A stretch of DNA of 64,000 bases from JAGPUQ01 sp947084925 (lineage in GTDB: Bacteria > Pseudomonadota > Gammaproteobacteria > Pseudomonadales > Porticoccaceae). This document shows positions 25,221 through 33,665 of this stretch, in pieces (the stretch's first letter is position 1; each line of letters starts with the position of its first letter). The translations under genes were made by a program, and so were the position numbers. The notes beneath the pieces were generated by a model. It was not told where the DNA came from. It did not search any database and was given only the letters and a program-made list of their open reading frames with translations. Location: positions 65,550-129,549 of the forward strand of contig CAMTUJ010000027.1 in the NCBI GenBank assembly GCA_947084925.1. Reading direction: 5' to 3'.

Positions 25221-25244
25221 GCGAAAAACTCTGCGAAAAACTCT
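25221..25244 (+). repeat. 12-base tandem duplication after uvrD
   Basis: GCGAAAAACTCT occurs twice back to back, 7 bases after the uvrD stop, followed by a third partial GCG. It is non-coding. No function is evident; it may be a simple slippage product. Confidence 0.7.
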
Positions 25245-25331
25245 GCGGCGACCACCAGCATCGTTGCGCGCATCGGGTCGCCACAGATGCCTTGTTAACA
25301 AGCCGCCCCGGGAGGCGTGGCTTGCCCCGGT

Positions 25332-25769
25332 CTACACCTCCAGCAACAAAGTCACCGGACCGTCGTTGACGAGCGCCACCTGCATGTCCGCGCCGAACAC
25401 ACCGCAGGCGACGGGCGCGTGGCGTTCCCGTGCCCGTGCGACGAAGTGGTTGTAGAGGTGCTCGGCCTGCCCCGGCGGCGCGGCGGGCGTGAAGCTCGGT
25501 CGCAAACCCTTGCGGGTGTCGGCCATCAAGGTGAACTGGGAGACGATCAACAGACCGCCACCGATGTCGGCGAGGCTGAGGTTCATGCGGCCCTCGGCGT
25601 CCGGAAACAGGCGGTAGCGCAGTACCCGGTCGAGCAGGGTATCGGCGCTCGCGACGGTATCCGCGTGGGCGATGCCGACAAGCAACAGCACACCCTGCCG
25701 GATGGCGCCCACTTCGGCGCCGCCGGCCACAACGGCCGCGCGACGCACCCGTTGCAGCAGGCCGCGCAC
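25332..25769 (-). CDS. dtd: D-aminoacyl-tRNA deacylase
   Basis: Removes D-amino acids mischarged on tRNA. The 145-residue length is typical. Family motifs are the catalytic SQFTL (in LIVSQFTLMADTRKG), RPSFTPAAPP and NDGPVTLLLEV near the end, where the GPVT cross-subunit cis-Pro motif appears. The GTG start at 25769 lies one base after the pip stop (TAG-C-GTG), so the two are translated from one message. Confidence 0.94.
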   Translation of the reverse strand: MRGLLQRVRRAAVVAGGAEVGAIRQGVLLLVGIAHADTVASADTLLDRVLRYRLFPDAEGRMNLSLADIGGGLLIVSQFTLMADTRKGLRPSFTPAAPPGQAEHLYNHFVARARERHAPVACGVFGADMQVALVNDGPVTLLLEV

Positions 25770-25770
25770 G

Positions 25771-26730
25771 CTAGAATTTTCCGGTCAACTCGCTGGCGAA
25801 GCGGTCGGTGGCGCGGATCAGCGCATCCAGGGTGCCGGGTTCGCTGGAGGCGTGCCCGGCGTCGCGGATGATGTCCAGTTCCGCGTGGGGCAGCGCCTGC
25901 TGGAGCGTGAATGCCTGATCCACCGGACAGACCACATCGTAGCGGCCGTGGACGATCACCATGGGAATGCCCGCCAGCAGGTGCGCGTCGCGACAGATCT
26001 GGTTTTCGGCGATGAACGCATCGTTGACGAAGTAGTGCGCCTCGATGCGCGCCATGGCGATGGCGACCTGGGGACTGCCGAAGCGGGCCACGACATGGCC
26101 GTTGGGCTCATGGGTGGCGCAGCGCGCCTCCCACAACGCCCAGGCCTTGGCGGCCGCCATGCGGATGATGTCGTTATCCCCGGTGAGGCGTCGATGGTAG
26201 GCCTGCAGCAGATCGTGACGTTCTTCAGGGGAAATCTGGCCGATGAAATCCTGCCAGTAGTCGGGAAAGATGCAACTCGCGCCGTATTGATAAAACCAGT
26301 CGATGTCCGTTTTGCGGCACAGGAAAATACCGCGCAGCACCAAACCCAGAACCCGCTCCGGATGGGCTTGGGCATAGAGCAGGCTGAGGGTCGAGCCCCA
26401 GGAGCCGCCGAACAGCAGCCAGCGCTCGACGCCGAGCTTTTCGCGCAGCGTTTCCATATCGGCCAGCAAATGCGCGGTGGTGTTGTCGTTCAGGTCCGCG
26501 TGGGGTCGCGCACGACCGGCACCGCGCTGATCGAACAGAATGATGCGGTACTTTTCCGGATCGAAGAACCGGCGGTCCTGTTCGCTGCACCCCGCGCCGG
26601 GGCCGCCGTGAACGAACAGCACCGGAATGCCCTCCGGGATTCCGCATTCCTCGACGTAGAGTGCGTGCCCGCCGGCGACATCGACACGATGACTGGCATA
26701 GGGACGGATGGCCGGATAAAACTGCCGCAT
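25771..26730 (-). CDS. pip: prolyl iminopeptidase (alpha/beta hydrolase)
   Basis: Cytoplasmic serine peptidase that releases N-terminal proline. About 319 residues. HGGPGAGCSEQDRRFFDP is the oxyanion-loop motif, and GGSWGSTLSLLYAQAHPERV carries the nucleophile Ser. The acidic residue and His lie in IVHGRYDVVCP and DAGHASSEPG. The usual DQRGCGRSTPH is DQRGAGRARPH here, with Cys and Ser replaced by Ala, a local variation outside the triad. ATG 26730 was preferred; an upstream TTG at 26736 adds two residues. It leads dtd. Confidence 0.92.
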   Translation of the reverse strand: MRQFYPAIRPYASHRVDVAGGHALYVEECGIPEGIPVLFVHGGPGAGCSEQDRRFFDPEKYRIILFDQRGAGRARPHADLNDNTTAHLLADMETLREKLGVERWLLFGGSWGSTLSLLYAQAHPERVLGLVLRGIFLCRKTDIDWFYQYGASCIFPDYWQDFIGQISPEERHDLLQAYHRRLTGDNDIIRMAAAKAWALWEARCATHEPNGHVVARFGSPQVAIAMARIEAHYFVNDAFIAENQICRDAHLLAGIPMVIVHGRYDVVCPVDQAFTLQQALPHAELDIIRDAGHASSEPGTLDALIRATDRFASELTGKF

Positions 26731-26982
26731 GCGCAAGAATACGCTCTTTCCAGGAGAGCGGCTAACCTAAGGGAAGCCCCTGTGAAAGGCAACCGGAATC
26801 TCCCCGCGCGCTCGCCCGACACCAGCCCGCAGAGCCGGGACTCAGCCGGCTTTCAGTTCGTGGCGAAGCCGCCAGGCCGCGATCAGATAAAGCACGGCAC
26901 CGATGCACGCCATCACTTGATGAATTGCTTCCGCCACGGTTGGTGCGGAGGCGATCAAGTTTAGTGCCGACGGGAGGAGGGG

Positions 26983-27549
26983 TCAGGGTTGGCCGGGATA
27001 CTGCCCGGCGCGGGTGAGCGCGTAATCCTGACCCAGGCTGTAAAGCCCAAGGCCGATGAACGCCAGCAGAAAGCGGCCTTCCATCACCGCGCTGTAGTGT
27101 CCACCCGGGAACGGCGAGGCGTCAGTGAGGAAAATCAGCGCCAGCACGCCGATCATCAGCACCCACAGCACCGCGCCCCAGAAATAGCCCAGCAGGTAGA
27201 GCAGTCCGGGCGTAAAGGCGAGGCACCAGTACAGGCCGGTCTGTTCGACACCCCCGTGCAGCACGAGCATGAAGAACAGTCCCAGGATTGGCACGATGAA
27301 ATACCACTTGGCGCCCGTGTGATAACCCACCAGTTGGGCCACCACCAGACCGGCGAAGGATGCGGCGGAGCAGGTAAACAGCGCGCCGGCCAGCAGCAGG
27401 TCGCCGCGGAAGAAATCCAGCAGGCCCATGACCAGGCTGAAGATCCCGAACAGCGCCAACCCCCAGGTGATCAAACCCGTCGAACGCCACAGACCCAGTT
27501 GTGCATCGAAGTAAAAATCGCGCCGGTTGTGGCCGCTTCCTTCGTCCAT
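26983..27549 (-). CDS. orphan multi-pass membrane protein, resembling the sensor half of GGDEF proteins
   Basis: A 188-residue protein with about five or six membrane helices (for example LITWGLALFGIFSLVMGLL, LVVAQLVGYHTGAKW and FMLVLHGGVEQTG). The final part, YSAVMEGRFLLAFIGLGLYSLG, is the kind of segment that in many gammaproteobacterial diguanylate cyclases links a membrane sensor to the cytoplasmic GGDEF domain, yet here the protein stops soon after. No signature enzyme residues are visible. Function unknown. It stands between typA and pip on the same strand, with gaps of about 106 and 252 bases. Confidence 0.6.
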   Translation of the reverse strand: MDEGSGHNRRDFYFDAQLGLWRSTGLITWGLALFGIFSLVMGLLDFFRGDLLLAGALFTCSAASFAGLVVAQLVGYHTGAKWYFIVPILGLFFMLVLHGGVEQTGLYWCLAFTPGLLYLLGYFWGAVLWVLMIGVLALIFLTDASPFPGGHYSAVMEGRFLLAFIGLGLYSLGQDYALTRAGQYPGQP

Positions 27550-27655
27550 GATAGCTGTCCAGTACCCAGGTCACAAAACCATAAGCCTCGACCGGGGAGT
27601 CGGTAATCTTTGCCGACCAGTGGCGCCGAAGTTCCGACCAGTGGTGAGTCGACGG

Positions 27656-29473
27656 TCAGGAGGCCGCCTTGCCGCGCTTGCGATCCTGCTCCCGCAACAG
27701 CTTCTTGCGCAGGCGGATATGGTGCGGCGTCACCTCGACCAACTCGTCCTCGGCGATGAATTCCAGCGCCTGCTCCAGCGTGAACCGGATCGGCGGCGTC
27801 AGCACCAAGGCTTCATCGGTGCCGGCGGCACGGATGTTGGTGAGCTGCTTGCCTTTGGTGGGGTTCACCGGCAAATCGTTACCGCGCGAGTGAATGCCGA
27901 TCAACTGGCCTTCATAGACATCCTCGCCGTGTCCCAGAAACAAACGCCCGCGCTCTTGCAGGTTGTACAGCGCATACGCGAGCGCCTTGCCGCGCGTCAT
28001 GGAGACCAGCACCCCGTTCTGCCGTACTCCCGCCACGCCGGGCTTGATCCGGTCATAGCGGTCGAAGATGCTGGTGAGGATGCCACTGCCCGAGGTCAGG
28101 GTGAGAAACTCGTTGCGAAACCCGATCATGCCCCGCGACGGCACCCGGTACTCGAGCCGGACCCGGCCACGGCCGTCGAGGACCATGTCGAGCAGGTCGC
28201 CCTTGCGGCGCCCCATCTCCTCCATCACGGCGCCCTGGTGGGTCTCCTCGACATCGGCGACCACAATCTCGAAAGGCTCGAGGATTTCGCCGTCGACTTC
28301 CTTCTGAATCACCACCGGTCGGGAAACGCCGAGCTCGTAGCCTTCGCGGCGCATGGTCTCGATCAACACCGCAAGGTGCAGCTCGCCACGTCCCGACACC
28401 CGAAAGCGATCCGGGGTATCGCCAGGCTCGACGCGCAAGGCGACGTTGTGAATCAGTTCCTGCTCCAGGCGTTCGCCAATGTTGCGCGAGGTGACGTACT
28501 TGCCATCCAGCCCGGCGAAAGGCGAGTCGTTGACCTGAAACGTCATGCTGACGGTGGGCTCGTCCACGTCCAGGGGGGGCAGTGGTTCCACGCAGGCCGG
28601 ATCGCACAGAGTGTCGGAAATCCCGAGCCCCTCGATCCCGGTGATGCAAACGATGTCGCCGGCCGTTGCGCGATCCGTGTCCACGCGCGCCAACCCCAGG
28701 TAACCCTTCACCTCGAGGATACGGGCGCGCCGCTGGCCGCCTCCCGCCGCCGCGACGATCACGGACTGTCCCGGCACCAGCACACCGCGGGCGATGCGCC
28801 CGATACCGATAACCCCGACGTAACTGTCGTAGTCGAGCGCGGAAATCTGCATCTGGAACGGCCCGGCCTCATCCACGACCGGCGCGGGCACGCGCTCCGT
28901 GATCATTTCGAACAGGGGCGCCATGTCGGGCGCCAGGTGGTTGTAGTCCAGGCCGGCGACTCCGGTGAGCGCGGAAGCGTAAATCACCGGAAAATCGAGC
29001 TGCTCTTCGGTGGCGCCGAGGCGGTGAAAGAGGTCGAACACCTGGTCAACGACCCAGTCCGGGCGCGCGCCGGGGCGGTCGATCTTGTTCACTACCAGGA
29101 TGGGCTTGAGGCCGCGGGCGAACGCCTTGGCGGTCACAAACCGGGTTTGCGGCATGGGGCCGTCGACGGCATCCACCAGCAGCAGCACCGAGTCGACCAT
29201 TGACAGCACCCGCTCCACCTCGCCGCCAAAATCGGCGTGGCCCGGGGTATCGACAATGTTGATGCGGTAATCGCGCCACTGAATGGCCGTGTTTTTGGCG
29301 AGAATGGTGATGCCGCGCTCGCGCTCCTGATCGTTGGAATCCATCAGGCGTTCGGCGCCCTGACTCTTGCGATCCAGGGTCCCGGACTGCTGCAGCAGTC
29401 GATCGACCAGCGTGGTCTTGCCATGATCGACATGGGCGACAATGGCAATGTTGCGCAACTTGCTGACCGACAT
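27656..29473 (-). CDS. typA: ribosome-associated translational GTPase TypA/BipA
   Basis: Translation-factor GTPase of 605 residues used in ribosome assembly and stress adaptation. G1 is VAHVDHGKTTLVDRLL, G3 is DTPGHADFGGEVERVL, G4 is NKIDRPGARPDWV and the G5 region is YASALTGVAG. EF-G-like domains III and V follow (GELHLAVLIETMRREGYEL), then the BipA-specific C-terminal domain with TPPIRFTLEQALEFIAEDELVEV (written TPPIRFTLEQALEFI then AEDELVEV). ATG 29473 has no obvious Shine-Dalgarno sequence, but the MSVSKLRNIAIVAHVDHGK start matches the family. Confidence 0.96.
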   Translation of the reverse strand: MSVSKLRNIAIVAHVDHGKTTLVDRLLQQSGTLDRKSQGAERLMDSNDQERERGITILAKNTAIQWRDYRINIVDTPGHADFGGEVERVLSMVDSVLLLVDAVDGPMPQTRFVTAKAFARGLKPILVVNKIDRPGARPDWVVDQVFDLFHRLGATEEQLDFPVIYASALTGVAGLDYNHLAPDMAPLFEMITERVPAPVVDEAGPFQMQISALDYDSYVGVIGIGRIARGVLVPGQSVIVAAAGGGQRRARILEVKGYLGLARVDTDRATAGDIVCITGIEGLGISDTLCDPACVEPLPPLDVDEPTVSMTFQVNDSPFAGLDGKYVTSRNIGERLEQELIHNVALRVEPGDTPDRFRVSGRGELHLAVLIETMRREGYELGVSRPVVIQKEVDGEILEPFEIVVADVEETHQGAVMEEMGRRKGDLLDMVLDGRGRVRLEYRVPSRGMIGFRNEFLTLTSGSGILTSIFDRYDRIKPGVAGVRQNGVLVSMTRGKALAYALYNLQERGRLFLGHGEDVYEGQLIGIHSRGNDLPVNPTKGKQLTNIRAAGTDEALVLTPPIRFTLEQALEFIAEDELVEVTPHHIRLRKKLLREQDRKRGKAAS

Positions 29474-29547
29474 GGAGGGATACCGGGAAAAGGGGCGCGC
29501 ATTATACGCGCGCGCGCCTTACCGGAGAATGACCTTGACGAACGGCC

Positions 29548-30999
29548 TCAGGGCCGGTAGACCGCGACGCGGGTAAAGCCGCGCTCGACCAGCAGCTCGG
29601 CATGCAGACGGCTCATCACCCCCTTGTCGCAATACAGCAGATAAGGCGTCTCCGGCGAGACCTGGGCAAAGAACTGCTGCAGCCGGTAAAAGGGTACCGC
29701 CTCGACCGGGACGCTGCCGGCGCGCAGCGGGCGGTCGGCGCTCTGGTCCGGGTGGCGAACATCGAGAATGGTGATGCCCGGCTGCGGCGCCTGAAAGATC
29801 TCCACCGCTATCTGACCGACCGCGCCTTCCATTACCGATTCGATGTCTTCTTCCGTGCGCGCGGCGATGGCGCGCTCCAGGATGGCGAAGTCGAACTCGG
29901 CCTCGGCGCGCTCGACGCGGTCGCGACGGGCATGGGTGGTCGGCTTCACCGAGATCACCCCGCAGTATTCCGGCATGCTGGCCGCGAACGGCTCGGTGCC
30001 GATGGCGCGGGCAATCCCGATGATGTCCTGCTTGTCCATCGCGATCAGCGGCCGCAGCACCAGCATGTCGGTGACCGCGTCGATCACCGCCAGATTGGGC
30101 AGGGTCTGGCTGGACACCTGGGCGATGCTCTCCCCGGTGACCAGGGCATCGACCCCCCAGGCACGCGCAATCGCCGTGGCCGCGCGCAGCATCATGCGCT
30201 TGAGCACCACGCCCATTTGCGAGTCGTCCACCCGGGTCAGGATCTCGGCCACCACGCCCTCGAACGGTACGCTGATGAACTTGACACTGTGGCTCGCGCT
30301 GTATTTTTCCCAGAGGAAGTGCGCGACTTCCTTGACGCCGAGCGCGTGGGCGCGACCGCCCAGATTGAAAAAGCAGAAGTGCGTGCGCAGACCCCGCCGT
30401 AACAGCATGTAGCTGGCAACCGTGGAATCGAAGCCCCCGGACATGAGCGCCAGTACCGGCGGCTGCTCCCCCAGGGGAAACCCGCCGATCCCGGCCTGCC
30501 GCGATTCGATGACATAGAGCTGATCCGCGACGATTTCGAGGCGCACGGTGATTTCCGGGTTATCGAGTGACACGGAAGCGCCTTCCGCCCGTGCCAGGAG
30601 TCTGCCCCCCACCTCCCGCTCGACCTGGGGCGAGGTGAACGCATGACGTCCCGTACGCTTGACGCGCACCACGAGCCGCCGCCCCGCCAGGGACACACCG
30701 TAACAGCGCCAGGCATGCTCCGCCATGGCGTCGAAATCGCCGAGCGGGTACAGCTCCACCCGGGCAAAACTGGAGATGCCCGGCGTTCGCGCCAAGAGGT
30801 CGGCGATCCGGTCGGCAGCCTCGGGCGGCAGTCCGGCACCGCCGAGCTCCAGCCGATCCCAGTCGCCCGTGATGGTCACGCCGGGAACGACAGGCGCGAT
30901 CAAGGTCCGCAGATTGCGCCTCAGCTGCCGAATCAGGCGCCGGCGTACCGGCGCGCTCTTGATGATGATCTCGGGGGACAGTTTGACGACGAAACGCAT
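29548..30999 (-). CDS. thiI: tRNA 4-thiouridine sulfurtransferase ThiI with rhodanese domain
   Basis: Makes s4U8 in tRNA and, through its rhodanese domain, delivers sulfur for the thiamine thiazole. The 483 residues cover an N-terminal ferredoxin-like/THUMP region (SFARVELYPLGDFDAM), the PP-loop LMSGGFDSTVASYMLLRRG, the conserved CGVISVKP-type segment YCGVISVKPTTHARRD, and a C-terminal rhodanese with active Cys in LLYCDKGVMSRLHAELL. The full-length, two-domain form indicates both functions. It diverges from glnA across a 369-base intergenic region. Confidence 0.94.
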   Translation of the reverse strand: MRFVVKLSPEIIIKSAPVRRRLIRQLRRNLRTLIAPVVPGVTITGDWDRLELGGAGLPPEAADRIADLLARTPGISSFARVELYPLGDFDAMAEHAWRCYGVSLAGRRLVVRVKRTGRHAFTSPQVEREVGGRLLARAEGASVSLDNPEITVRLEIVADQLYVIESRQAGIGGFPLGEQPPVLALMSGGFDSTVASYMLLRRGLRTHFCFFNLGGRAHALGVKEVAHFLWEKYSASHSVKFISVPFEGVVAEILTRVDDSQMGVVLKRMMLRAATAIARAWGVDALVTGESIAQVSSQTLPNLAVIDAVTDMLVLRPLIAMDKQDIIGIARAIGTEPFAASMPEYCGVISVKPTTHARRDRVERAEAEFDFAILERAIAARTEEDIESVMEGAVGQIAVEIFQAPQPGITILDVRHPDQSADRPLRAGSVPVEAVPFYRLQQFFAQVSPETPYLLYCDKGVMSRLHAELLVERGFTRVAVYRP

Positions 31000-31368
31000 C
31001 GCTGGATGGGCTACCGTGGTTGAGAAGGCAGCCAGTATAGGAGGTTACGTCAGCGCTTCCCCGCGGGATTCGCCGCGCCGCCGATGCGCGCACCGCAACA
31101 GCGCATTGCACAGGTCGATCGCACCAATATAGCGCAGCACATTGCTCCCCGCGCGGATTCCGCGCCGACACCTTCGCTGTTATAGTTGGCGCCTGCCACG
31201 ACCCGCCGGCGGCTGTCCCGACGTTCTTGATGCCGGCTGCCCGCCGAGCGGCGCGCAGCGATGGTGCCGAATGGCACATGTTTTGCTGAATCGTGCGTAC
31301 TTTGCCCCGTCGGCACAGACCCCCGGCGCGGCCATTGCCATCAAAAAAGATCCCTTTGGAGGAGCAGA
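31000..31368. other. intergenic region between thiI and glnA
   Basis: A 369-base divergent control region. The visible landmark is the sigma-54 promoter at 31272-31287. Upstream (about 31090-31135) there are several GCAC/GCGC clusters such as TGCAC and GCACC that could hold NtrC half-sites, but no convincing GCACC-N5-GGTGC palindrome was found by eye. Nothing here looks coding; a short frame that enters glnA from 31261 lacks a ribosome site and is not family-conserved. Confidence 0.6.
31272..31287 (+). promoter_or_regulatory. sigma-54 promoter of glnA
   Basis: TGGCACATGTTTTGCT matches the -24/-12 consensus TGGCACR-N4-TTGCW at every defined position, with the invariant GG and GC elements correctly spaced. 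Transcription would start near 31298, giving a leader of about 70 bases before the glnA ATG. It fits NtrC-controlled expression. Confidence 0.9.
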
Positions 31369-32772
31369 ATGTCAAAGACGTTGGAGTTGATCAAAGAAAG
31401 TGAAGCGCGCTGGATCGATCTGCGTTTCACCGATACCAAGGGCAAGGAGCACCACGTTTCCCTCCCCTCCACCGAGGTCAACGACAGCTTCTTCGAAGAC
31501 GGCAAGATGTTCGACGGCTCGTCCATCTCCGGCTGGAAAGGCATCAACGAATCCGACATGGTGCTGATGCCCGATGACAGCACCGCTATCCTGGATCCGT
31601 TCACCGACGACGCGACCGTCATCATTCGCTGCAACATCGTGGAACCCACCACGATGCTGGGTTACACCCGCGACCCGCGCTCCATCGCCGACCGCGCGCA
31701 GGAATACATGCGCTCGACCGGCATCGCGGATTCGGTTTTGTTTGGACCCGAACCCGAATTTTTCGTTTTCGACGAGGTGAAGTGGGGCGCGAGCATGAGC
31801 GGCGCCTTTTACAAAATCGCTTCCGAAGAGGCCGCCTGGGCGTCGGAGCACGACTTCCCGACCGGCAACCGCGGCCATCGCCCGGGCGTCAAGGGCGGTT
31901 ATTTCCCGGTCCCGCCGGTGGATACGCTGCACGACCTGCGCGCCGCCATGTGTGACGCCATGACCAGCATGGGTCTGGTGGTGGAGGTGCATCACCACGA
32001 AGTTGCCACCGCCGGCCAGTGCGAGATCGGCGTCGGTCCGAATACCCTGACCAAGAAGGCCGATGAAGTCCAGATCCTGAAGTACTGCGTCCACAACGTC
32101 GCCCACGCCTACGGCAAGACCGCAACCTTCATGCCCAAGCCGCTGGTCGGCGACAACGGCTCCGGCATGCACTGCCACCAGTCCCTGTCAAAGGACGGCA
32201 AGAACATCTTCACCGGCGATGTGTACGCGGGCCTGTCGGAAACCGCGCTGTATTACATCGGTGGCATCATCAAACACGCGCGCGCGATCAATGCGTTCAG
32301 CAACCCGGCCACGAATTCGTACAAGCGCCTGGTACCCGGCTACGAAGCGCCGGTGATGCTCGCCTACTCGGCCCGCAACCGCTCCGCATCCATCCGGATT
32401 CCGTTCATCGCCAACCCCAAGGCGCGACGCATTGAAGTGCGCTTTCCGGACCCGGCGGCCAACCCTTACCTGGCATTCACCGCGCTGCTGATGGCGGGCC
32501 TCGATGGCATCAAGAACAAGATCCACCCCGGCGACGCCGCCGACAAGGATCTCTACGACCTGCCTCCCGAAGAAGCCAAAGCGATTCCCACCGTGTGCGG
32601 CTCGCTGGAGCAGGCACTGGCTGCGCTGGACGCCGACCGCGCGTTCCTGACCGTGGGCGGCGTGATGGATGACGACATGATCGACGCCTACATCGAACTC
32701 AAACAGATCGAGGTGGATCGCCTGCGCATGACCACTCATCCGGTGGAATTCGACATGTACTACAGCGTTTGA
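31369..32772 (+). CDS. glnA: glutamine synthetase type I
   Basis: Condenses ammonium with glutamate using ATP; dodecameric GSI-beta type, 467 residues. Motifs: FDGSSISGWKGINESDM (latch region), the metal-site GPEPEFFVFDEVKWG, the substrate segment VEVHHHEVATAGQCEIG, ATP-site KPLVGDNGSGMHCHQSL, and the adenylylation Tyr in DKDLYDLPPEEAK. GGAGGAG lies 6 bases before ATG 31369; longer starts are unsupported. It is driven by a perfect sigma-54 promoter and followed by a terminator, then ntrBC. A GlnE-type adenylyltransferase is expected elsewhere. Confidence 0.97.
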   Translation: MSKTLELIKESEARWIDLRFTDTKGKEHHVSLPSTEVNDSFFEDGKMFDGSSISGWKGINESDMVLMPDDSTAILDPFTDDATVIIRCNIVEPTTMLGYTRDPRSIADRAQEYMRSTGIADSVLFGPEPEFFVFDEVKWGASMSGAFYKIASEEAAWASEHDFPTGNRGHRPGVKGGYFPVPPVDTLHDLRAAMCDAMTSMGLVVEVHHHEVATAGQCEIGVGPNTLTKKADEVQILKYCVHNVAHAYGKTATFMPKPLVGDNGSGMHCHQSLSKDGKNIFTGDVYAGLSETALYYIGGIIKHARAINAFSNPATNSYKRLVPGYEAPVMLAYSARNRSASIRIPFIANPKARRIEVRFPDPAANPYLAFTALLMAGLDGIKNKIHPGDAADKDLYDLPPEEAKAIPTVCGSLEQALAALDADRAFLTVGGVMDDDMIDAYIELKQIEVDRLRMTTHPVEFDMYYSV

Positions 32773-32830
32773 GGCACTTCAGTCACTGAGACGATACCGC
32801 CTCCAGGGTGGTATCCTCCGCTTGTCAAAA

Positions 32831-32860
32831 AAGCCCGGCCGCCCAGCCGGGCTTTTTTTT
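32831..32860 (+). terminator. terminator after glnA
   Basis: Nine-base stem AAGCCCGGC (32831-32839) with GCCGGGCTT (32846-32854), six-base loop, eight consecutive T through 32860 (counting the stem end), and an A run on the 5' side that would make it work in both directions. It separates glnA from the DUF4124-ntrBC genes. Confidence 0.92.
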
Positions 32861-32865
32861 CGGGC

Positions 32866-32871
32866 TATAAT
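32866..32871 (+). promoter_or_regulatory. candidate -10 element for the DUF4124-ntrBC transcript
   Basis: A perfect TATAAT lies just after the glnA terminator and 42 bases before the DUF4124 ATG. No good -35 hexamer is found 16-18 bases upstream, where the terminator stem lies, so activity is uncertain. Confidence 0.35.
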
Positions 32872-32913
32872 CGGTCTCGGCCTCATTCAGTCCACGCATC
32901 GGAGTGCAGGACC

Positions 32914-33519
32914 ATGACCCTTCAGCGCGCGCAAGCCCTTGTGGATGGACACCAACTCCGCGACACCAGCGTCCTGCGGCGCGCGGCGGCAATCTGTTGT
33001 GTCCTGGTGTCCTGCGCAACCCTGGCCGACTCCGCGGACCCGACCATCTATCGTGTCATCGACGCGCAGGGCAAGGTTTCCTACACCGACACACCGCCCA
33101 AAGACGGCACCGCCGAGCCGGTCACCCTCAAGGAAGTGAATACCCAGCCGGCCATGGAGGCGCGCAAAGCCCAAGCGCCCGCACCGGACGCGGCGGCGAA
33201 TCCCTATACACGCATCGAAATCGCAAGCCCCGCCAACGACAGCACGATTCCGCCGGGACAGCTCAGTGTCGTCGTCCAGTTACAACTGGAGCCCGCGTTG
33301 CAGCCCGGCCACAGGGTCCAGTTTTATCTCGACGGCAAGCCCCAAGGGCGGGCGGCGGCCGCGATCGCCATCACTTTGAATGACCTGTATCGGGGCAGCC
33401 GCGCGATTCACGCCGCCATCGTCGATGCCAAGGGCGCCCAGGTGGCGCAGAGCAACAGTGTGGTAATCCACGTCAAACGCACATCCGTGAAGCTGAGACC
33501 TCCGGGCGCACAGCGCTGA
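32914..33519 (+). CDS. DUF4124-domain exported protein
   Basis: A 201-residue envelope protein of unknown function. The signal-like hydrophobic stretch RRAAAICCVLVSCATLADSAD comes after about 20 residues (here named RRAAAICCVLVSCATL, cleavage near ADS). The DUF4124 motif YRVIDAQGKVSYTDTPPKDG follows at about residue 45. The C-terminal half is an Ig-like beta domain (ISLRP-type strands, FYLDGKPQGRAAA). GGAG with suitable spacing precedes ATG 32914. It sits in the glnA-to-ntrB gap, a position it shares with homologues in other gammaproteobacteria; a role in nitrogen control has not been shown. Confidence 0.82.
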   Translation: MTLQRAQALVDGHQLRDTSVLRRAAAICCVLVSCATLADSADPTIYRVIDAQGKVSYTDTPPKDGTAEPVTLKEVNTQPAMEARKAQAPAPDAAANPYTRIEIASPANDSTIPPGQLSVVVQLQLEPALQPGHRVQFYLDGKPQGRAAAAIAITLNDLYRGSRAIHAAIVDAKGAQVAQSNSVVIHVKRTSVKLRPPGAQR

Positions 33520-33665
33520 CCAGCGCACGGCCGGCAACCGCACTGACCTGGTGCGGATGACTCAAGCGAGCCGCCTGTGATCGGGCACGCGGCAGCGCAA
33601 CCTGAACAAACACCGGTGAAAATGGCCCAATACTTGCTGCCTCAGAGGCTACCCGAGGTGGTCAG

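Noticed and set aside
22994..25273. Open frame of 759 codons antisense to uvrD
   Set aside because: High GC keeps the opposite frame open; uvrD carries all helicase motifs and the antisense translation has none.
25300..25323. Imperfect hairpin AAGCC...GGCTT between uvrD and dtd
   Set aside because: The stem has internal mismatches and no T tract on either side, so it is not a supported terminator.
26842..26958. Possible 38-codon ORF (TTG start) with one hydrophobic segment, in frame after the membrane-protein stop at 26983
   Set aside because: No ribosome site (the leader is CT-rich), weak start codon and no recognisable family; too little to call a gene or a read-through extension.
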